A stretch of DNA of 64,000 nt from Burkholderia arboris (GCF_902499125.1 NZ_CABVPX010000009.1:62001-126000); one strand, 5' to 3'. Positions 27,397-36,886 are shown, counted from the stretch's first letter. Notes: generated by a model not told the origin, from the letters alone. Numbers and translations: made by a program.

Positions 27397-27564
27397 TCAG
27401 GCCGCGATACCGGCGAACACGTTGTGGACGACCACTCCTGGCACGAGGCGGGGCTGCCGCAGCCAGTCGAACGCGTGCGCGACGATGCGCACCGTCGGCT
27501 GGCTGCCGTGCAGCGACCCGAGCGATTCACGGTCGATCCACGCGCAAAGCGCGATCCCGTTCAT
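27397..27564 (-). CDS. Possible 55-residue protein in frame behind mscS
   Basis: Starting 12 bases after the mscS stop and in the same frame, an open stretch encodes 55 residues (MNGIALCAWIDRES ... HNVFAGIAA) with strong third-position GC bias. No clear ribosome-binding site. It could be a separate small gene or the former C-terminus of a longer reading frame cut by a stop codon. No family recognised. Confidence 0.35.
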   Translation of the reverse strand: MNGIALCAWIDRESLGSLHGSQPTVRIVAHAFDWLRQPRLVPGVVVHNVFAGIAA

Positions 27565-27576
27565 CGGGCGTCGCCG

Positions 27577-28452
27577 TTACAGCCGCTGCACCTGCGCGCG
27601 CGTGCCGGCCTGGCGCGTTTCCGCGTCGTGCACGATATGCAGCTCGCGCGTGCGGATCGGCAGCGCGCAATTCGCGTCGGCGAGGGTCTTGCGCACCTGG
27701 CGCGCGAGGCGCCAGCGCATCGCCCAGAACCTGTCGGTATGCGTCCACACGCGCAGGTTCGCGATGGCCGTGCTGTCGTCGAAGCGCATCACCATCACGT
27801 CCGGCGCGGGATCCTGCAGCACGTCGGGATCGGCCACCGCCAGCGCCCGCAGCGCGTCGAGCGCGCGATCGATATCGTCGTGCACCGACACTTCCACTTC
27901 GAGATCGAGACGGCGCGTCGGGTTGCGTGTGTAGTTGCGGATCGCGCTGTCCCACAGCGCGCTGTTCGGTACGTACTCGCAGATGCCGTCCGGCTTCGTC
28001 AGCCGCGTCATGAACAGCCCGACCTCGTCGACGGTGCCCGCGACGCCCGTGCCGCCGTCGATGTAGTCGCCCACCTTGAACGGCCGCAGCAGCAGGAGCA
28101 TGATGCCGGCCGCGATGTTCTGCATCGTGCCCTGCAGCGCGAGCCCGATCGCAAGGCCGGCTGCGCCGAGCACCGCGATGAGGCTCGCGGTCTCGATGCC
28201 GAGCTGCGACAGCGCGCCGACGATCGCGACGATGCGGATGCCCCACACGGCGACGTCGCAGAGGATCGGCCGCAGCGTGTCGTCGACGCGCTCCTTGTTC
28301 GAGAGCAGCCGGCTCAGCCAGTTGCCGATGCGTTTCGACAGCCACCAGCCGGCGACGAGCAGCGCCAGTGCGGCGCTCAGCTTGATCGAGAGGGTGGAAA
28401 GCGCGTTCCACAGGAACGTCCAGCGTTCCGGATGAAGTTGATCGAGAAACAT
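27577..28452 (-). CDS. MscS-type mechanosensitive channel
   Basis: A 291-residue small-conductance channel of E. coli MscS size, which opens on membrane tension during osmotic downshock. Helices near 21-40, 65-85 and the pore-lining TM3 in IAVLGAAGLAIGLALQGTMQ (about 92-111), then the beta domain signature RPFKVGDYID and the segment VPNSALWDS. The ATG at 28452 is followed by a hydrophilic start. The last 15 residues form a basic tail. Upstream bases 28453-28884 hold no recognised intact gene. Confidence 0.9.
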   Translation of the reverse strand: MFLDQLHPERWTFLWNALSTLSIKLSAALALLVAGWWLSKRIGNWLSRLLSNKERVDDTLRPILCDVAVWGIRIVAIVGALSQLGIETASLIAVLGAAGLAIGLALQGTMQNIAAGIMLLLLRPFKVGDYIDGGTGVAGTVDEVGLFMTRLTKPDGICEYVPNSALWDSAIRNYTRNPTRRLDLEVEVSVHDDIDRALDALRALAVADPDVLQDPAPDVMVMRFDDSTAIANLRVWTHTDRFWAMRWRLARQVRKTLADANCALPIRTRELHIVHDAETRQAGTRAQVQRL

Positions 28453-28884
28453 GACGGAATTCCGGGTTGAGGACAGATGATGCAGCGCGTCGCGCTGCCG
28501 GCAGCGTTCGACTGTACACGCGGCGCGGTGGTTCACGCGAATGCCTGAGGTCGGAGCGCGTGGATTTAACGCGGGTACTAAGGGCGCGTTATAACAAATA
28601 GGATTCGTCCTATTCAGCCATGTTGAGTGGATCGATACACTCGCCTTCATGTTGCCGGATCGCGATGCAGGCTCCTCCGCGATACCCGGTCCTTTCCCGG
28701 TTTTTCATCGATAGACAGCGAGTGACGACGTCATGCGGTCAGACCTGCGTTTTCGTCTCGCACGCGAGCAAGGTCGACCCGCACAACACGGCGTTCGCTG
28801 TTTCCCGTTTCGCCATGCGCTGCTGCGCGCCGTCATTGCGGCGCGATCGCGCAGGCGTCTCACGACGCCGCGCCGTTCACGCCC

Positions 28885-29345
28885 GTGGTGGCGGGCATGG
28901 CACACCTTGTCGCACCGGCAGGTCGCGCGGTGCATGCGTCGGAGCGCGGCGTCGTGACGTTCATCGGCACCGAGCCGCGCGGTTATGGCAAGTACGTGGT
29001 GATCCGCCACGACGGCGGCTATGCGTCGTACTACGCACACCTGTTGGTGTTCGAGCCGACGTTGCGAACCGGCAGGCGGGTCGTGCGCGGCCAGCGCGTC
29101 GGCGCGTCGGCGCGGTCGGCCGCACCGGGACGGCCACCGGCCCGCATCTGCACTTCGAGATACGCAGGCATGCCCGCCTCGTCGATCCGGTCGCGCGGGT
29201 GCAGGCGGCCAAGTCGGCGAAGCTGAAGGGCGAGCAGCGTGTCGCGTTCAACCGCGTGGCGCGGGATGCGCGCACGCAACTCGCTTCGGCCGCGTGGACG
29301 CAACCGGTTGCGAGGTCGGAGCCTTCCGCGTCGCACCCAGGCTGA
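28885..29345 (+). pseudogene. Frameshifted M23-type metallopeptidase relic
   Basis: Two reading frames together give a LysM/M23 peptidase C-terminal domain. The first frame reads GVVTFIGTEPRGYGKYVVIRHDGGYASYYAHL; the second continues as VGRTGTATGPHLHFEIRRH ... DPVARVQAAKSAKLKG. The switch occurs at an exact 8-bp tandem duplication of CGCGTCGG (29095-29102 and 29103-29110), which breaks the frame. The usual HxGxD zinc motif upstream is also lost (MAHLVAPAG in its place). The gene is therefore inactive. The whole N-terminal part is unrecognisable. Confidence 0.75.
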
Positions 29346-29722
29346 TCGTTTGCCGGACGCGAGCCTTCGCGGCCGGCATTGCGTCATCGGGTACACACGT
29401 TGGCTGTCGCAGCGTCGTCACTATTCGGAGCGCGCGTGCGTTTGAACGACAGGTCATCGTGCGAAGCAACATCACTGAATGGCGTGCGGCATGTGCGTCG
29501 CCAATCATTCGTCGCATTGCGTCAAATTTTCCGATTGCTTCGGAATGCGGCGCGATCTCCTTCAACGCGTCAAGCAAAGCCGGCAATTTCAACCGGCAAT
29601 TCGTTTCATCCGGCTACGGCGCCCGCCACGCCTTCATATGCCGCACAGCGGCAATTCCGCTTTCCTTATTTCCCAATCCGAAATTAATCGCGGCGTGATT
29701 GCCGATATCACGTCACCGGATC
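29346..29722. other. Non-coding stretch upstream of autotransporter
   Basis: No convincing gene on either strand. The sequence is lower in GC than its surroundings, which fits a promoter-proximal or laterally acquired regulatory zone before the large surface-protein gene. Confidence 0.4.
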
Positions 29723-29752
29723 TTGCGATTATTTCAAGACAGGTGATATAAC
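29723..29752 (+). promoter_or_regulatory. Candidate sigma-70 promoter of the autotransporter
   Basis: TTGCGA at 29723-29728 and TATAAC at 29747-29752 with an 18-base spacer. It lies 56 bases before the autotransporter ATG. Match to consensus is moderate; no other good promoter was seen in the gap. Confidence 0.4.
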
Positions 29753-29807
29753 CCGTTTCACGCACCGATTTGCAGCAATAACGTCACCAATAAAGGCGAA
29801 CGGCAAA

Positions 29808-32800
29808 ATGAAAAGAAAGGCGCGGAACCTGGGTTTGGGTGGGATGGCGATCCTGACCGGCGCGATGCCGGTGGGCGTACATGCGGCGTGCTCGGCCACC
29901 GCGCCGGGTAGCGGCACGACGGTCACGTGCACGGGGGCGAATGCGCCGTCGGTCGTGGCCGCGACCGGCAGCACCAACGTGACGATCAACCTCGATTCGA
30001 CGGCGACGGGCAGCTATGTGCTGACGTCCACACCGACGCCGTTCTCCGTCGACACCTCGAGCGCGATCGCCAACAACGGCAACCTGTCGATGTCCGGCAA
30101 CGGCACGGGCGTCGCGAACCGCGGCGCGGTGCTGCTCGGTGTGAACAACGGCAACACGCTCACCAACGGTGCGACCGGCGTGATTTCGACGACGGGCGCC
30201 TACAACGACGCGATCGCCGCGAACGGCAACAACAACACGCTCGTCAACAACGGCTCGATCGCGACTACCGGCAACAATTCCTACGGGATGACGGCCGCGT
30301 GGGGGCAGAGCAACCCCGGCGCGTCGGGCAACCAGATCGTCAACACGGGCACCGTGACGACGTCCGGCAACAACGCGCGCGCCGCGTCGCTGCTCGGCGG
30401 CAACGGCACGATCACCAACAGCGGCACGCTGACGTCGAATGGCCGCGATGCGCCGGCCGTCTACATGCAGGGCAACAACGACATGCTGGTCAACAGCGGC
30501 ACGATCCAGACGACCGGCACCGCGACGAGCGGCGGCAGCGTCGACGCGGTCGTGTCGAACACGCTCGGCAGCTCGTTTACCGCGACGATCACGAACCAGG
30601 CCGGCGGAAAGATCATCAGCAACAACGGCATCGGCGTGCGCTCGACCAATGGCGCGACCACGATCACCAACGCCGGGCTGATCCAGGGCGGCGGCGGCAC
30701 CGCGATCCAGGGCGGCAACGGCAACGTGACGCTGATCCTGCAGACGGGCTCGCAGATCGTCGGCACCGCGAACGGCGGCGGCGGCGCCAACACGGTGACG
30801 CTGCAGGGCACGGGTACCGCGTCGAACGCGTTCACGAACTTCCAGAGCCTGACGATGGCCGGCACCGACTGGACGTGGGCCGGCACCGGCACGTTCTCGA
30901 CCGCGCTCGTGCAGAGCGGCACGCTGAACCTCACCGGCACGCTCGGCACGACGACGGCGTCGGTCGTCGCGACCGTCAATGCAGGCGCTACGCTGCAGGC
31001 GAACGCGTCGAACCTGCCGCTGTCCGTCACCGACAACGGGCTCGTGCGTTTTCAGCAGGACAGCGCCGGTACGTACACGGGCACGATCAGTGGTTCGGGC
31101 GCGGTGGAGAAGACCGGTGCGGGCACGTTGACGGTCACGCCATCGTCGGCGGGCGGCAACACGTACTCGGGCGGCACGACGATCACGCAGGGCACGCTGT
31201 CGGTCGCCGCCGACAACGCGCTCGGTGCGGCGCCGGGAGGCCTGACATTCAACGGCGGCACGCTGCAGCTTGGTAGCGCGTTCAACCTGGCGTCGGGCCG
31301 TGCGGTGTCGATCACGTCGAACAACGGCACGATCGATACGCAAGGCTTCAACTCGACGCTGACACAGGGCATCACGGGCGCCGGCGCGCTGACGAAGCTC
31401 GGCAGCGGCACGCTGACGCTGAACGGATCGAACAGCTATTCGGGTGGCACGAACGTGAACGCCGGCACGCTGGTGGTCGGCGATGGATCGAGCGCCACGT
31501 CGGCCCTGGTCGGCGGCGGCCCCGTGGCGGTCGCGCCGGGCGCGACGCTCGGCGGGTATGGCAGCGTGACGGGCAACGTGACGAACAACGGCACGATCTC
31601 GGCGGCCAACGCACTCGCGAGCCTTTCAGGCGGCGCGACCGGCAATTTCCTGATCAAGGGCAACCTGACGAACGCGGGGCGCGTGCAACTCGGCGGCAGC
31701 GGCGTCGGCAATACACTGACGGTGGCCGGCAACTACGTCGGCCAGAACGCGACGATCGCGTTGAACACGACGCTCGCGGGCGACGGTGCGCCGTCCGACA
31801 AGCTGGTCGTCAGCGGCGGCACGGCGAGCGGCAGCAGCACGCTGAAGGTGACGAACGTCGGTGGCGCGGGTGCGCCGACGACCGGCGACGGCATCCAGGT
31901 CGTGCAGGCGACCAACGGCGCGACATCGAGCGCGGGCGCGTTCACGCTGTCGGGCGGCACGGTGAGCGCGGGCGCTTATTCGTACTTTCTCGCGAAAGGC
32001 GGCGCGGCGAACGGCACCGGCGACAGCTGGTACCTGCGCAACACGGTGCCGCCGAAGCCGGAACCGCCGGTCGTCGAGCCGGGGCAGCCGACGCCGCCCA
32101 CGCCCGAGCCGGTCACGCCCGCCGAAGGCACGCCGGAGTCGATCGTCGAAGCCGTCACGGATGCCGGCGCCGGCGGCAACCCGGAGCCGATCTATCGCCC
32201 CGAGGTGCCGCTGTACGCGGAAGCGCCGGCCGTCGCGCGCCAGCTCGGCCTGCTGCAGATCGATACGTTCCATGACCGGCAGGGCGAACAGGGCTTGCTG
32301 GCCGAGAACGGTTCGGTACCCGCGTCATGGGCACGCGTATGGGGCGGCAACAGCAACATCAAGCAGAAGGGCGATGTGACGCCGTCGTTCGACGGCACGG
32401 TGTGGGGGATGCAGGTCGGCCAGGATCTCTACGCCGATACGACTACCAGCGGCCATCGCAACCACTACGGCTTCTTCCTCGGCTTCTCGCGCGCGGTCGG
32501 TGACGTGAACGGCTTCGCGCTCGCGCAGCAGGACACGGGCGTCGGCTCGCTGCAGGTCAACGCGTACAACCTCGGCGGCTACTGGACGCATATCGGCCCG
32601 GGCGGCTGGTACACGGATGCCGTGCTGATGGGCAGCGCGCTGAACGTACGCACGCATTCGAACGACAACGTAAGCGGTTCGACGAACGGCAACGCGTTCA
32701 CGGGTTCGGTCGAAGCCGGGCTGCCTATCGCACTCGGTTACGGGCTGACGCTCGAGCCGCAGGCGCAGCTCGTGTGGCAGTGGCTGTCGCTCGATCGCTT

Positions 32801-33143
32801 CAACGACGGCGTGTCGAGCATCGGATGGAACAACGGCAATACGTTCCTCGGCCGGATCGGTGCGCGGCTGCAATACGCGTTCGATTCGAACGGCGTGAGC
32901 TGGAAGCCGTACCTGCGCGCGAACGTGCTGCGTTCGTTCGGCACCGACGACAAGACGACGTTCGGCGGTTCGACGACGATCGGCACGCAGGTCGGGCAGA
33001 CGGCCGGCCAGATCGGCGCGGGGCTCGTCGCGCAGCTGACGAAGCGCGGCAGCGTGTATGCGACGGTCAGCTACCTGACGAACCTCGGCGGCGAGCACCA
33101 GCGCACGATCACCGGGAACGCGGGCGTGCGGTGGGCGTGGTGA
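29808..33143 (+). CDS. Classical (type Va) autotransporter adhesin-like protein
   Basis: A 1111-residue outer-membrane protein. Signal peptide about 1-26 (cleavage after VHA). The passenger is a Gly/Asn/Thr-rich beta helix with many short repeats and several autotransporter-associated beta-strand repeats (SGSGAVEKTGAGTLTV near 430 and ITGAGALTKLGSGTLTL near 525). A Pro/Glu-rich linker (PPKPEPPVVEPGQPTPPTPE) near 750 precedes the barrel. The barrel begins around WARVWGG and ends in RWAW, a usual aromatic terminus. It probably acts in adhesion or biofilm. AAAGG lies upstream of the ATG. Confidence 0.92.
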   Translation: MKRKARNLGLGGMAILTGAMPVGVHAACSATAPGSGTTVTCTGANAPSVVAATGSTNVTINLDSTATGSYVLTSTPTPFSVDTSSAIANNGNLSMSGNGTGVANRGAVLLGVNNGNTLTNGATGVISTTGAYNDAIAANGNNNTLVNNGSIATTGNNSYGMTAAWGQSNPGASGNQIVNTGTVTTSGNNARAASLLGGNGTITNSGTLTSNGRDAPAVYMQGNNDMLVNSGTIQTTGTATSGGSVDAVVSNTLGSSFTATITNQAGGKIISNNGIGVRSTNGATTITNAGLIQGGGGTAIQGGNGNVTLILQTGSQIVGTANGGGGANTVTLQGTGTASNAFTNFQSLTMAGTDWTWAGTGTFSTALVQSGTLNLTGTLGTTTASVVATVNAGATLQANASNLPLSVTDNGLVRFQQDSAGTYTGTISGSGAVEKTGAGTLTVTPSSAGGNTYSGGTTITQGTLSVAADNALGAAPGGLTFNGGTLQLGSAFNLASGRAVSITSNNGTIDTQGFNSTLTQGITGAGALTKLGSGTLTLNGSNSYSGGTNVNAGTLVVGDGSSATSALVGGGPVAVAPGATLGGYGSVTGNVTNNGTISAANALASLSGGATGNFLIKGNLTNAGRVQLGGSGVGNTLTVAGNYVGQNATIALNTTLAGDGAPSDKLVVSGGTASGSSTLKVTNVGGAGAPTTGDGIQVVQATNGATSSAGAFTLSGGTVSAGAYSYFLAKGGAANGTGDSWYLRNTVPPKPEPPVVEPGQPTPPTPEPVTPAEGTPESIVEAVTDAGAGGNPEPIYRPEVPLYAEAPAVARQLGLLQIDTFHDRQGEQGLLAENGSVPASWARVWGGNSNIKQKGDVTPSFDGTVWGMQVGQDLYADTTTSGHRNHYGFFLGFSRAVGDVNGFALAQQDTGVGSLQVNAYNLGGYWTHIGPGGWYTDAVLMGSALNVRTHSNDNVSGSTNGNAFTGSVEAGLPIALGYGLTLEPQAQLVWQWLSLDRFNDGVSSIGWNNGNTFLGRIGARLQYAFDSNGVSWKPYLRANVLRSFGTDDKTTFGGSTTIGTQVGQTAGQIGAGLVAQLTKRGSVYATVSYLTNLGGEHQRTITGNAGVRWAW

Positions 33144-33213
33144 TTGAAAGGGCAGGGATGCGTTGATCGATCGGCCGCGGCGCATATCGTCGCGGCCGGT
33201 CCGCGCATGCCAC

Positions 33214-34053
33214 TTACGCAGCGTGTTCGACCGGCAACCAGATTTCCAGCACGCCAGCGCCCGTCACCGGATCGTAGTCGCCGCTGTAGCGCTCGAACTC
33301 GGGTGCGTCGACCGCCTTGAATCCCGACGTCGGCAGCCAGCCGTTCCAGATGCTGTAGAAGGTCTGGTGCAACGTCGAGATATGCCCGGCGTGTTCGAAC
33401 ACCGCATACCGCTGCGGCGCCAGTTCGACCCAGCGAAACGGCGCGGGCAGCCGGTCGCGGCTCGTGACTTCCACGCCCGCGATGTATTCGAAGCTGCCAT
33501 CCGCATCGGGGTTGCAGCACACGCCGTACGTCACGTCGCCGACCTGGCCCGGAAGGGTACCGATGTATGGGATGAACGCTTGCCACAGCGCCGGAATCCC
33601 TTCGTTGGTTTCGAACGTATAGCGGTCGCTCATACCCGCGATCAATCGCTTGCCGGCGGTTTCGAAGCGTGACGGCGTCACGTCGATGATCTTCAGTTCT
33701 TTCATGCGAAGCGGCTCCACAAGAGACAACCCGTCGAGTGTGCGCCGTGCCCGCACGTCCTCGGGCGTCATGCCGAAGAGATCGCGGAAGGCGCGCGTGA
33801 ACGCCTCATGGGAGCCATAGCCGGCATCGAGCGCCACGTGCAGGATGTCCGGCGCGCCTTGCGCCAGTGCCCGCGCCGCACGCGTGAGCCGCCGCGACCG
33901 GACGTAGCGCATCACCGGCCAGCCGGTATTCATCGAGAACAGGCGCGAGAAGCCGAAGCGCGACATGTCGCAACCGGCGGAAATCCTGTCGAGCGTCAGT
34001 TCCCTGTCCAGTTCGGTTTCGATCAACCAGAGTGCTTTTCCTACCGGGTTCAT
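33214..34053 (-). CDS. AraC-family regulator with GyrI-like effector domain
   Basis: A 279-residue Rob-like protein. The DNA-binding half comes first: ELTLDRISAGCDMSRFGFSRLF and ILHVALDAGYGSHEAFTRAFRDLFGMTPEDVRA. The second half (from about 115) is a GyrI-like small-molecule-binding domain (LIAGMSDRYTFETNEG ... WVELAPQRYAVFEHAGHI ... LEIWLPVE). Such proteins sense cationic drugs or other aromatic ligands. It is convergent with the autotransporter and divergent from the Rrf2 gene. Confidence 0.88.
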   Translation of the reverse strand: MNPVGKALWLIETELDRELTLDRISAGCDMSRFGFSRLFSMNTGWPVMRYVRSRRLTRAARALAQGAPDILHVALDAGYGSHEAFTRAFRDLFGMTPEDVRARRTLDGLSLVEPLRMKELKIIDVTPSRFETAGKRLIAGMSDRYTFETNEGIPALWQAFIPYIGTLPGQVGDVTYGVCCNPDADGSFEYIAGVEVTSRDRLPAPFRWVELAPQRYAVFEHAGHISTLHQTFYSIWNGWLPTSGFKAVDAPEFERYSGDYDPVTGAGVLEIWLPVEHAA

Positions 34054-34192
34054 GGCGGGCCAATGAGGGTGTCGGGCGGACTATATGGTATCGGCGTCTC
34101 GGGCATTTGATCGTTCTTGCACGCGCAAGCGGGTTTCGTCGCGAAAAAGGTGTCACAAGTGACTTTGTCGCCGACCTGCGCTACGCTCCCAA

Positions 34193-34214
34193 CTCCGATA
34201 CCCCGAGTCGTAAT
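34193..34214 (+). promoter_or_regulatory. Operator-like sequence before the Rrf2 gene
   Basis: Immediately upstream of the Rrf2 ATG, the sequence fits CTNCGATNCNNNGAGTCGTA, which also occurs within the large palindrome at 36096-36117 upstream of the NADH dehydrogenase-like gene. About 16 of 23 positions agree, with identical spacing. Autoregulation by the Rrf2 protein is a natural inference. Confidence 0.5.
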
Positions 34215-34217
34215 AGC

Positions 34218-34739
34218 ATGTCGTTCATCAGCACCGGCGTCGAGTATGGCCTGCATTGCCTGCTCTACCTCGCCGACACTTCCACGGGCGTGCGCGATGC
34301 CAGCGTGCGCGATCTGGCCGAGATGCAGGGCGTGTCCGTCGACTACGCGGCCAAGTTGTTCACGCGTCTCGCGAAGGCCGGGATCGTCGCGTCCAGCGAA
34401 GGCATTCGCGGCGGCTTTACGCTGGCGAAGCCGGCGCGTGACATCTCCGTGCAGGATGTCGTCGCAGCGATCGACGGCGACAAGCGGCTGTTCGACTGCC
34501 GCGAAGTACGCAGCCAGTGCGCGGTGTTCGAGGGTGACGCACCCGCGTGGGCCACGCGCGGCACCTGTTCGATTCACGCTGTGATGCAGGCGGCCGAACA
34601 GGCGATGCGGGAAGAACTGAAGAAGCAGTCGCTCGCCGATCTTGCCGGGCGGGCATGGTCGAAAGCGCCGGCCAGTTACGGTCCGAAGGTGGTCGGCTGG
34701 TTTGCCGATCGCGCGGCGAACCGTGGCGGCGAGCGCTGA
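34218..34739 (+). CDS. Rrf2-family transcriptional regulator with conserved cysteines
   Basis: A 173-residue regulator. Opens SFISTGVEYGLHCLLYLAD and carries the winged HTH around VRDLAEMQGVSVDYAAKLFTRL and IRGGFTLAKPARDISVQDV, hallmarks of Rrf2 proteins such as IscR and NsrR. Three cysteines lie in the ligand region (FDCREVRSQC and RGTCSIH), so an Fe-S cluster or thiol sensor is plausible. It is convergent with an NADH dehydrogenase-like flavoprotein gene that shares an upstream sequence element. Confidence 0.9.
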   Translation: MSFISTGVEYGLHCLLYLADTSTGVRDASVRDLAEMQGVSVDYAAKLFTRLAKAGIVASSEGIRGGFTLAKPARDISVQDVVAAIDGDKRLFDCREVRSQCAVFEGDAPAWATRGTCSIHAVMQAAEQAMREELKKQSLADLAGRAWSKAPASYGPKVVGWFADRAANRGGER

Positions 34740-34814
34740 TTCGCGTTTGCGTGAAACGACAATACGCGGGACGCTTTCACCGCGCCCCGCGCATCATCGG
34801 CGCACGTGCGCCGG

Positions 34815-36020
34815 TCAGGCCACGACGATCCGCAACGGATCCGCGGCCGTCAGCGCTTCCGCACGATCCGCGCGCGGCGGATAGATCCACTCCGAATTGA
34901 TCCGGTGCTTGAGTTGCTTCGCTTCAGCACCCGTCAGTTTCACCTCGCGCTCCCAGCCTTCCGTATAGACCGCGCCCCACGGGCCGAGGTCCAGGCACGT
35001 CACGTACTTCGGCTGACTGTACGGAATCGGTTCGAGACCCAGCAGATCGGCCGCCACGTTGTGCCCGGCCGAACGGCCCAGGTTCATCGCGTGCTGGCAC
35101 GACATCATCGTATGGTTGCCTTCGTCGTCGGTTGCCGCATAGGCGACGTCGCCCGTTGCATAGACGCCCGGCACGCCGTCGACCGCGAGGTTGCGGTCGA
35201 CGTGCAGGCGGCCCGTCGCGTCGCGGCGGCCCGGAATCTGTTCGGTCAGCGTGCTCGCACGCAGGCCGGCGGTCCAGATCACGGTGTTCGACTCGATGCG
35301 CTCGCCGTCGGCCGTCGTGATGCCGCCTGCGTCGACTGACGCGACGCCGGAACCGAGCTGCCACGTCACGCCGAGCGTGCGCAGCGCTTCCTCGATGACG
35401 GGGCGCGGCCCCGCGCCCAGATCGGGGCCGATCGCGTCGTTGCGCTCGACGATCACGACGCGCACGTCGGCCTGCTCGCCCAGCACGGCGCGCAGGCGCG
35501 CCGGCATTTCCGCTGCCGTCTCGATGCCCGTGAATCCGCCGCCTGCCACTACGACCGTATTGCGTGCGGCGGAAGCCGGCTGCCGCGCCAGGTCGCGAAT
35601 GTGCGCTTCGAGTTCGACGGCTTCGTCGGTCTGATCAACGCTGAACGCGTGCTCGACGAGGCCCGGAATTGCCGGGCGGAACAGGCGGCTGCCGGTTGCC
35701 AGCACAAGGCGGTCGTAGTCGAGCGTCGACGCCTGGCCGCCGGTGCCCAGCACCTCGACGGCCCGGCGCGCGACGTCGATGCGCTCGACCGTGCCCTGGA
35801 CGAACGTCACGCCGACCGCGTCGAAGATCTCGCCGAGCGGCGCGCGGAAATTCGCCGGGCCTTCTTCGTAAAGGCGCGGACGAACGTGCAGGTGCGCGTC
35901 GGGCGCCACCACGGTGATCTCCACGTCGGTTCGGCCGTGCAGGTCGAGCAGACGCGCCGCGCTCAATGCGCTCCACATGCCGGCAAAGCCGGCCCCGATA
36001 ACAAGAATTCGTTGTGCCAC
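34815..36020 (-). CDS. NDH-2-like NAD(P)/FAD-dependent oxidoreductase
   Basis: A 401-residue two-dinucleotide-binding flavoprotein. FAD motif VIGAGFAGMWSAL at residues 7-19, NAD motif VVAGGGFTGIETAAE near 155, and YATGDVAYA near 290. It belongs to the type II NADH dehydrogenase superfamily but is distant from the gene at 11684. The GTG at 36020 has CGGAGTGG upstream. A strong palindrome lies in its promoter region and is shared in part with the nearby Rrf2 gene. Likely electron acceptor: quinone. Confidence 0.88.
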   Translation of the reverse strand: MAQRILVIGAGFAGMWSALSAARLLDLHGRTDVEITVVAPDAHLHVRPRLYEEGPANFRAPLGEIFDAVGVTFVQGTVERIDVARRAVEVLGTGGQASTLDYDRLVLATGSRLFRPAIPGLVEHAFSVDQTDEAVELEAHIRDLARQPASAARNTVVVAGGGFTGIETAAEMPARLRAVLGEQADVRVVIVERNDAIGPDLGAGPRPVIEEALRTLGVTWQLGSGVASVDAGGITTADGERIESNTVIWTAGLRASTLTEQIPGRRDATGRLHVDRNLAVDGVPGVYATGDVAYAATDDEGNHTMMSCQHAMNLGRSAGHNVAADLLGLEPIPYSQPKYVTCLDLGPWGAVYTEGWEREVKLTGAEAKQLKHRINSEWIYPPRADRAEALTAADPLRIVVA

Positions 36021-36083
36021 TGTTCCACTCCGGTTGATTGATGCACGAGGTCGGTAGAACACCGACGTTGCCTCCCGCATCGA

Positions 36084-36128
36084 TGCGCTCCATAACTACG
36101 ATTCTATGAGTCGTAGTTATGGAGCGCA
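36084..36128. promoter_or_regulatory. Perfect 18-bp inverted repeat upstream of the oxidoreductase
   Basis: Left arm TGCGCTCCATAACTACGA (36084-36101) and its exact complement at 36111-36128, separated by nine bases. It lies 64 bases before the GTG start of the flavoprotein gene. It is too long for chance and has no U tract, so an operator is more likely than a terminator. Part of it resembles the site before the Rrf2 gene. The following bases to 36424 hold no convincing gene. Confidence 0.8.
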
Positions 36129-36424
36129 AGTCCTGTGTTCGGAATGACCCGGCGAAAAATCAGGGAGTGACCCGGTTGGAGGCTGTGTCGCGCACCCGGC
36201 TCGGAGCCGGTCTGCCGGCATGCTCGCGGGGCATTGCCGCGCGACTGGACCGTAATCGGGTTGGCCTGACGCCGATCCGTCGCCCGCACCGTAACGATGT
36301 CGCAGTCGTTGGACGGGCGACCGTTGCTGCGTCATGACGCGAAGCGATGCTGAGGCGCAGGGGAACGTGCCGGCGCCGGGATCCGGCGTCCGGCTTCATG
36401 GTCGCCGGCCTTCACCGACGGCGC

Positions 36425-36886
36425 TCAACGTCCTGCCGCGAGCGCGATCGGCGAGCGTCTTCCGTTGGCGACGTGATGACGCAGGCGTTCCCGGGCGGCC
36501 AGATACAGGTGCCCGGTGATGGCGGACAGTTGCTGATCGTGGATCAGCAGGATGCGGCTGACCGCTTCCGGTTCGTGATCGACCAGCCGGCAGCAGGCGC
36601 CCTGGTCGACGCGTGCGACGCACGCGTGAAGCGCGCGCTCTGCGCACCGGTATGCCATGACGTTCGTGTCGATCGACGCCGTATCGCGCAGGTAAAACGT
36701 CAGGTAGACGACGCGGACCAGGTAGCCGACCTGATCGAGGTTGCCGCCGCCCGACGTTACCGACTCCAGCGCCAGATGATGGGCCAGCGACAGGGTTTGC
36801 ACGATGTCGGTTGGCAGCGGTTTCAACAGGTGCCGGGTGTCGCTGCGACGACCGGCCCATTTCATGATTGCCTTGCCTGCTGGCAT
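36425..36886 (-). CDS. Hypothetical protein in the lectin cluster, 153 residues
   Basis: Not recognised. From the ATG at 36886 (GAGGAA upstream) the protein begins MPAGKAIMKWAGRRSD. The central part is helical and cysteine-containing (MAYRCAERALHACVARVDQGACCRLVDHEPE), with no signal peptide, membrane span or lectin motif. It lies 83 bases behind bclC on the same strand and could be in the same transcript. In B. cenocepacia the third gene of this cluster is the lectin bclB; this protein is not that. Confidence 0.65.
   Translation of the reverse strand: MPAGKAIMKWAGRRSDTRHLLKPLPTDIVQTLSLAHHLALESVTSGGGNLDQVGYLVRVVYLTFYLRDTASIDTNVMAYRCAERALHACVARVDQGACCRLVDHEPEAVSRILLIHDQQLSAITGHLYLAARERLRHHVANGRRSPIALAAGR

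Noticed and set aside
29784-31343. Long minus-strand open frame opposite the autotransporter
   Set aside because: Arg/Val-rich shadow of a Gly/Thr/Asn-rich repeat gene; no family features.
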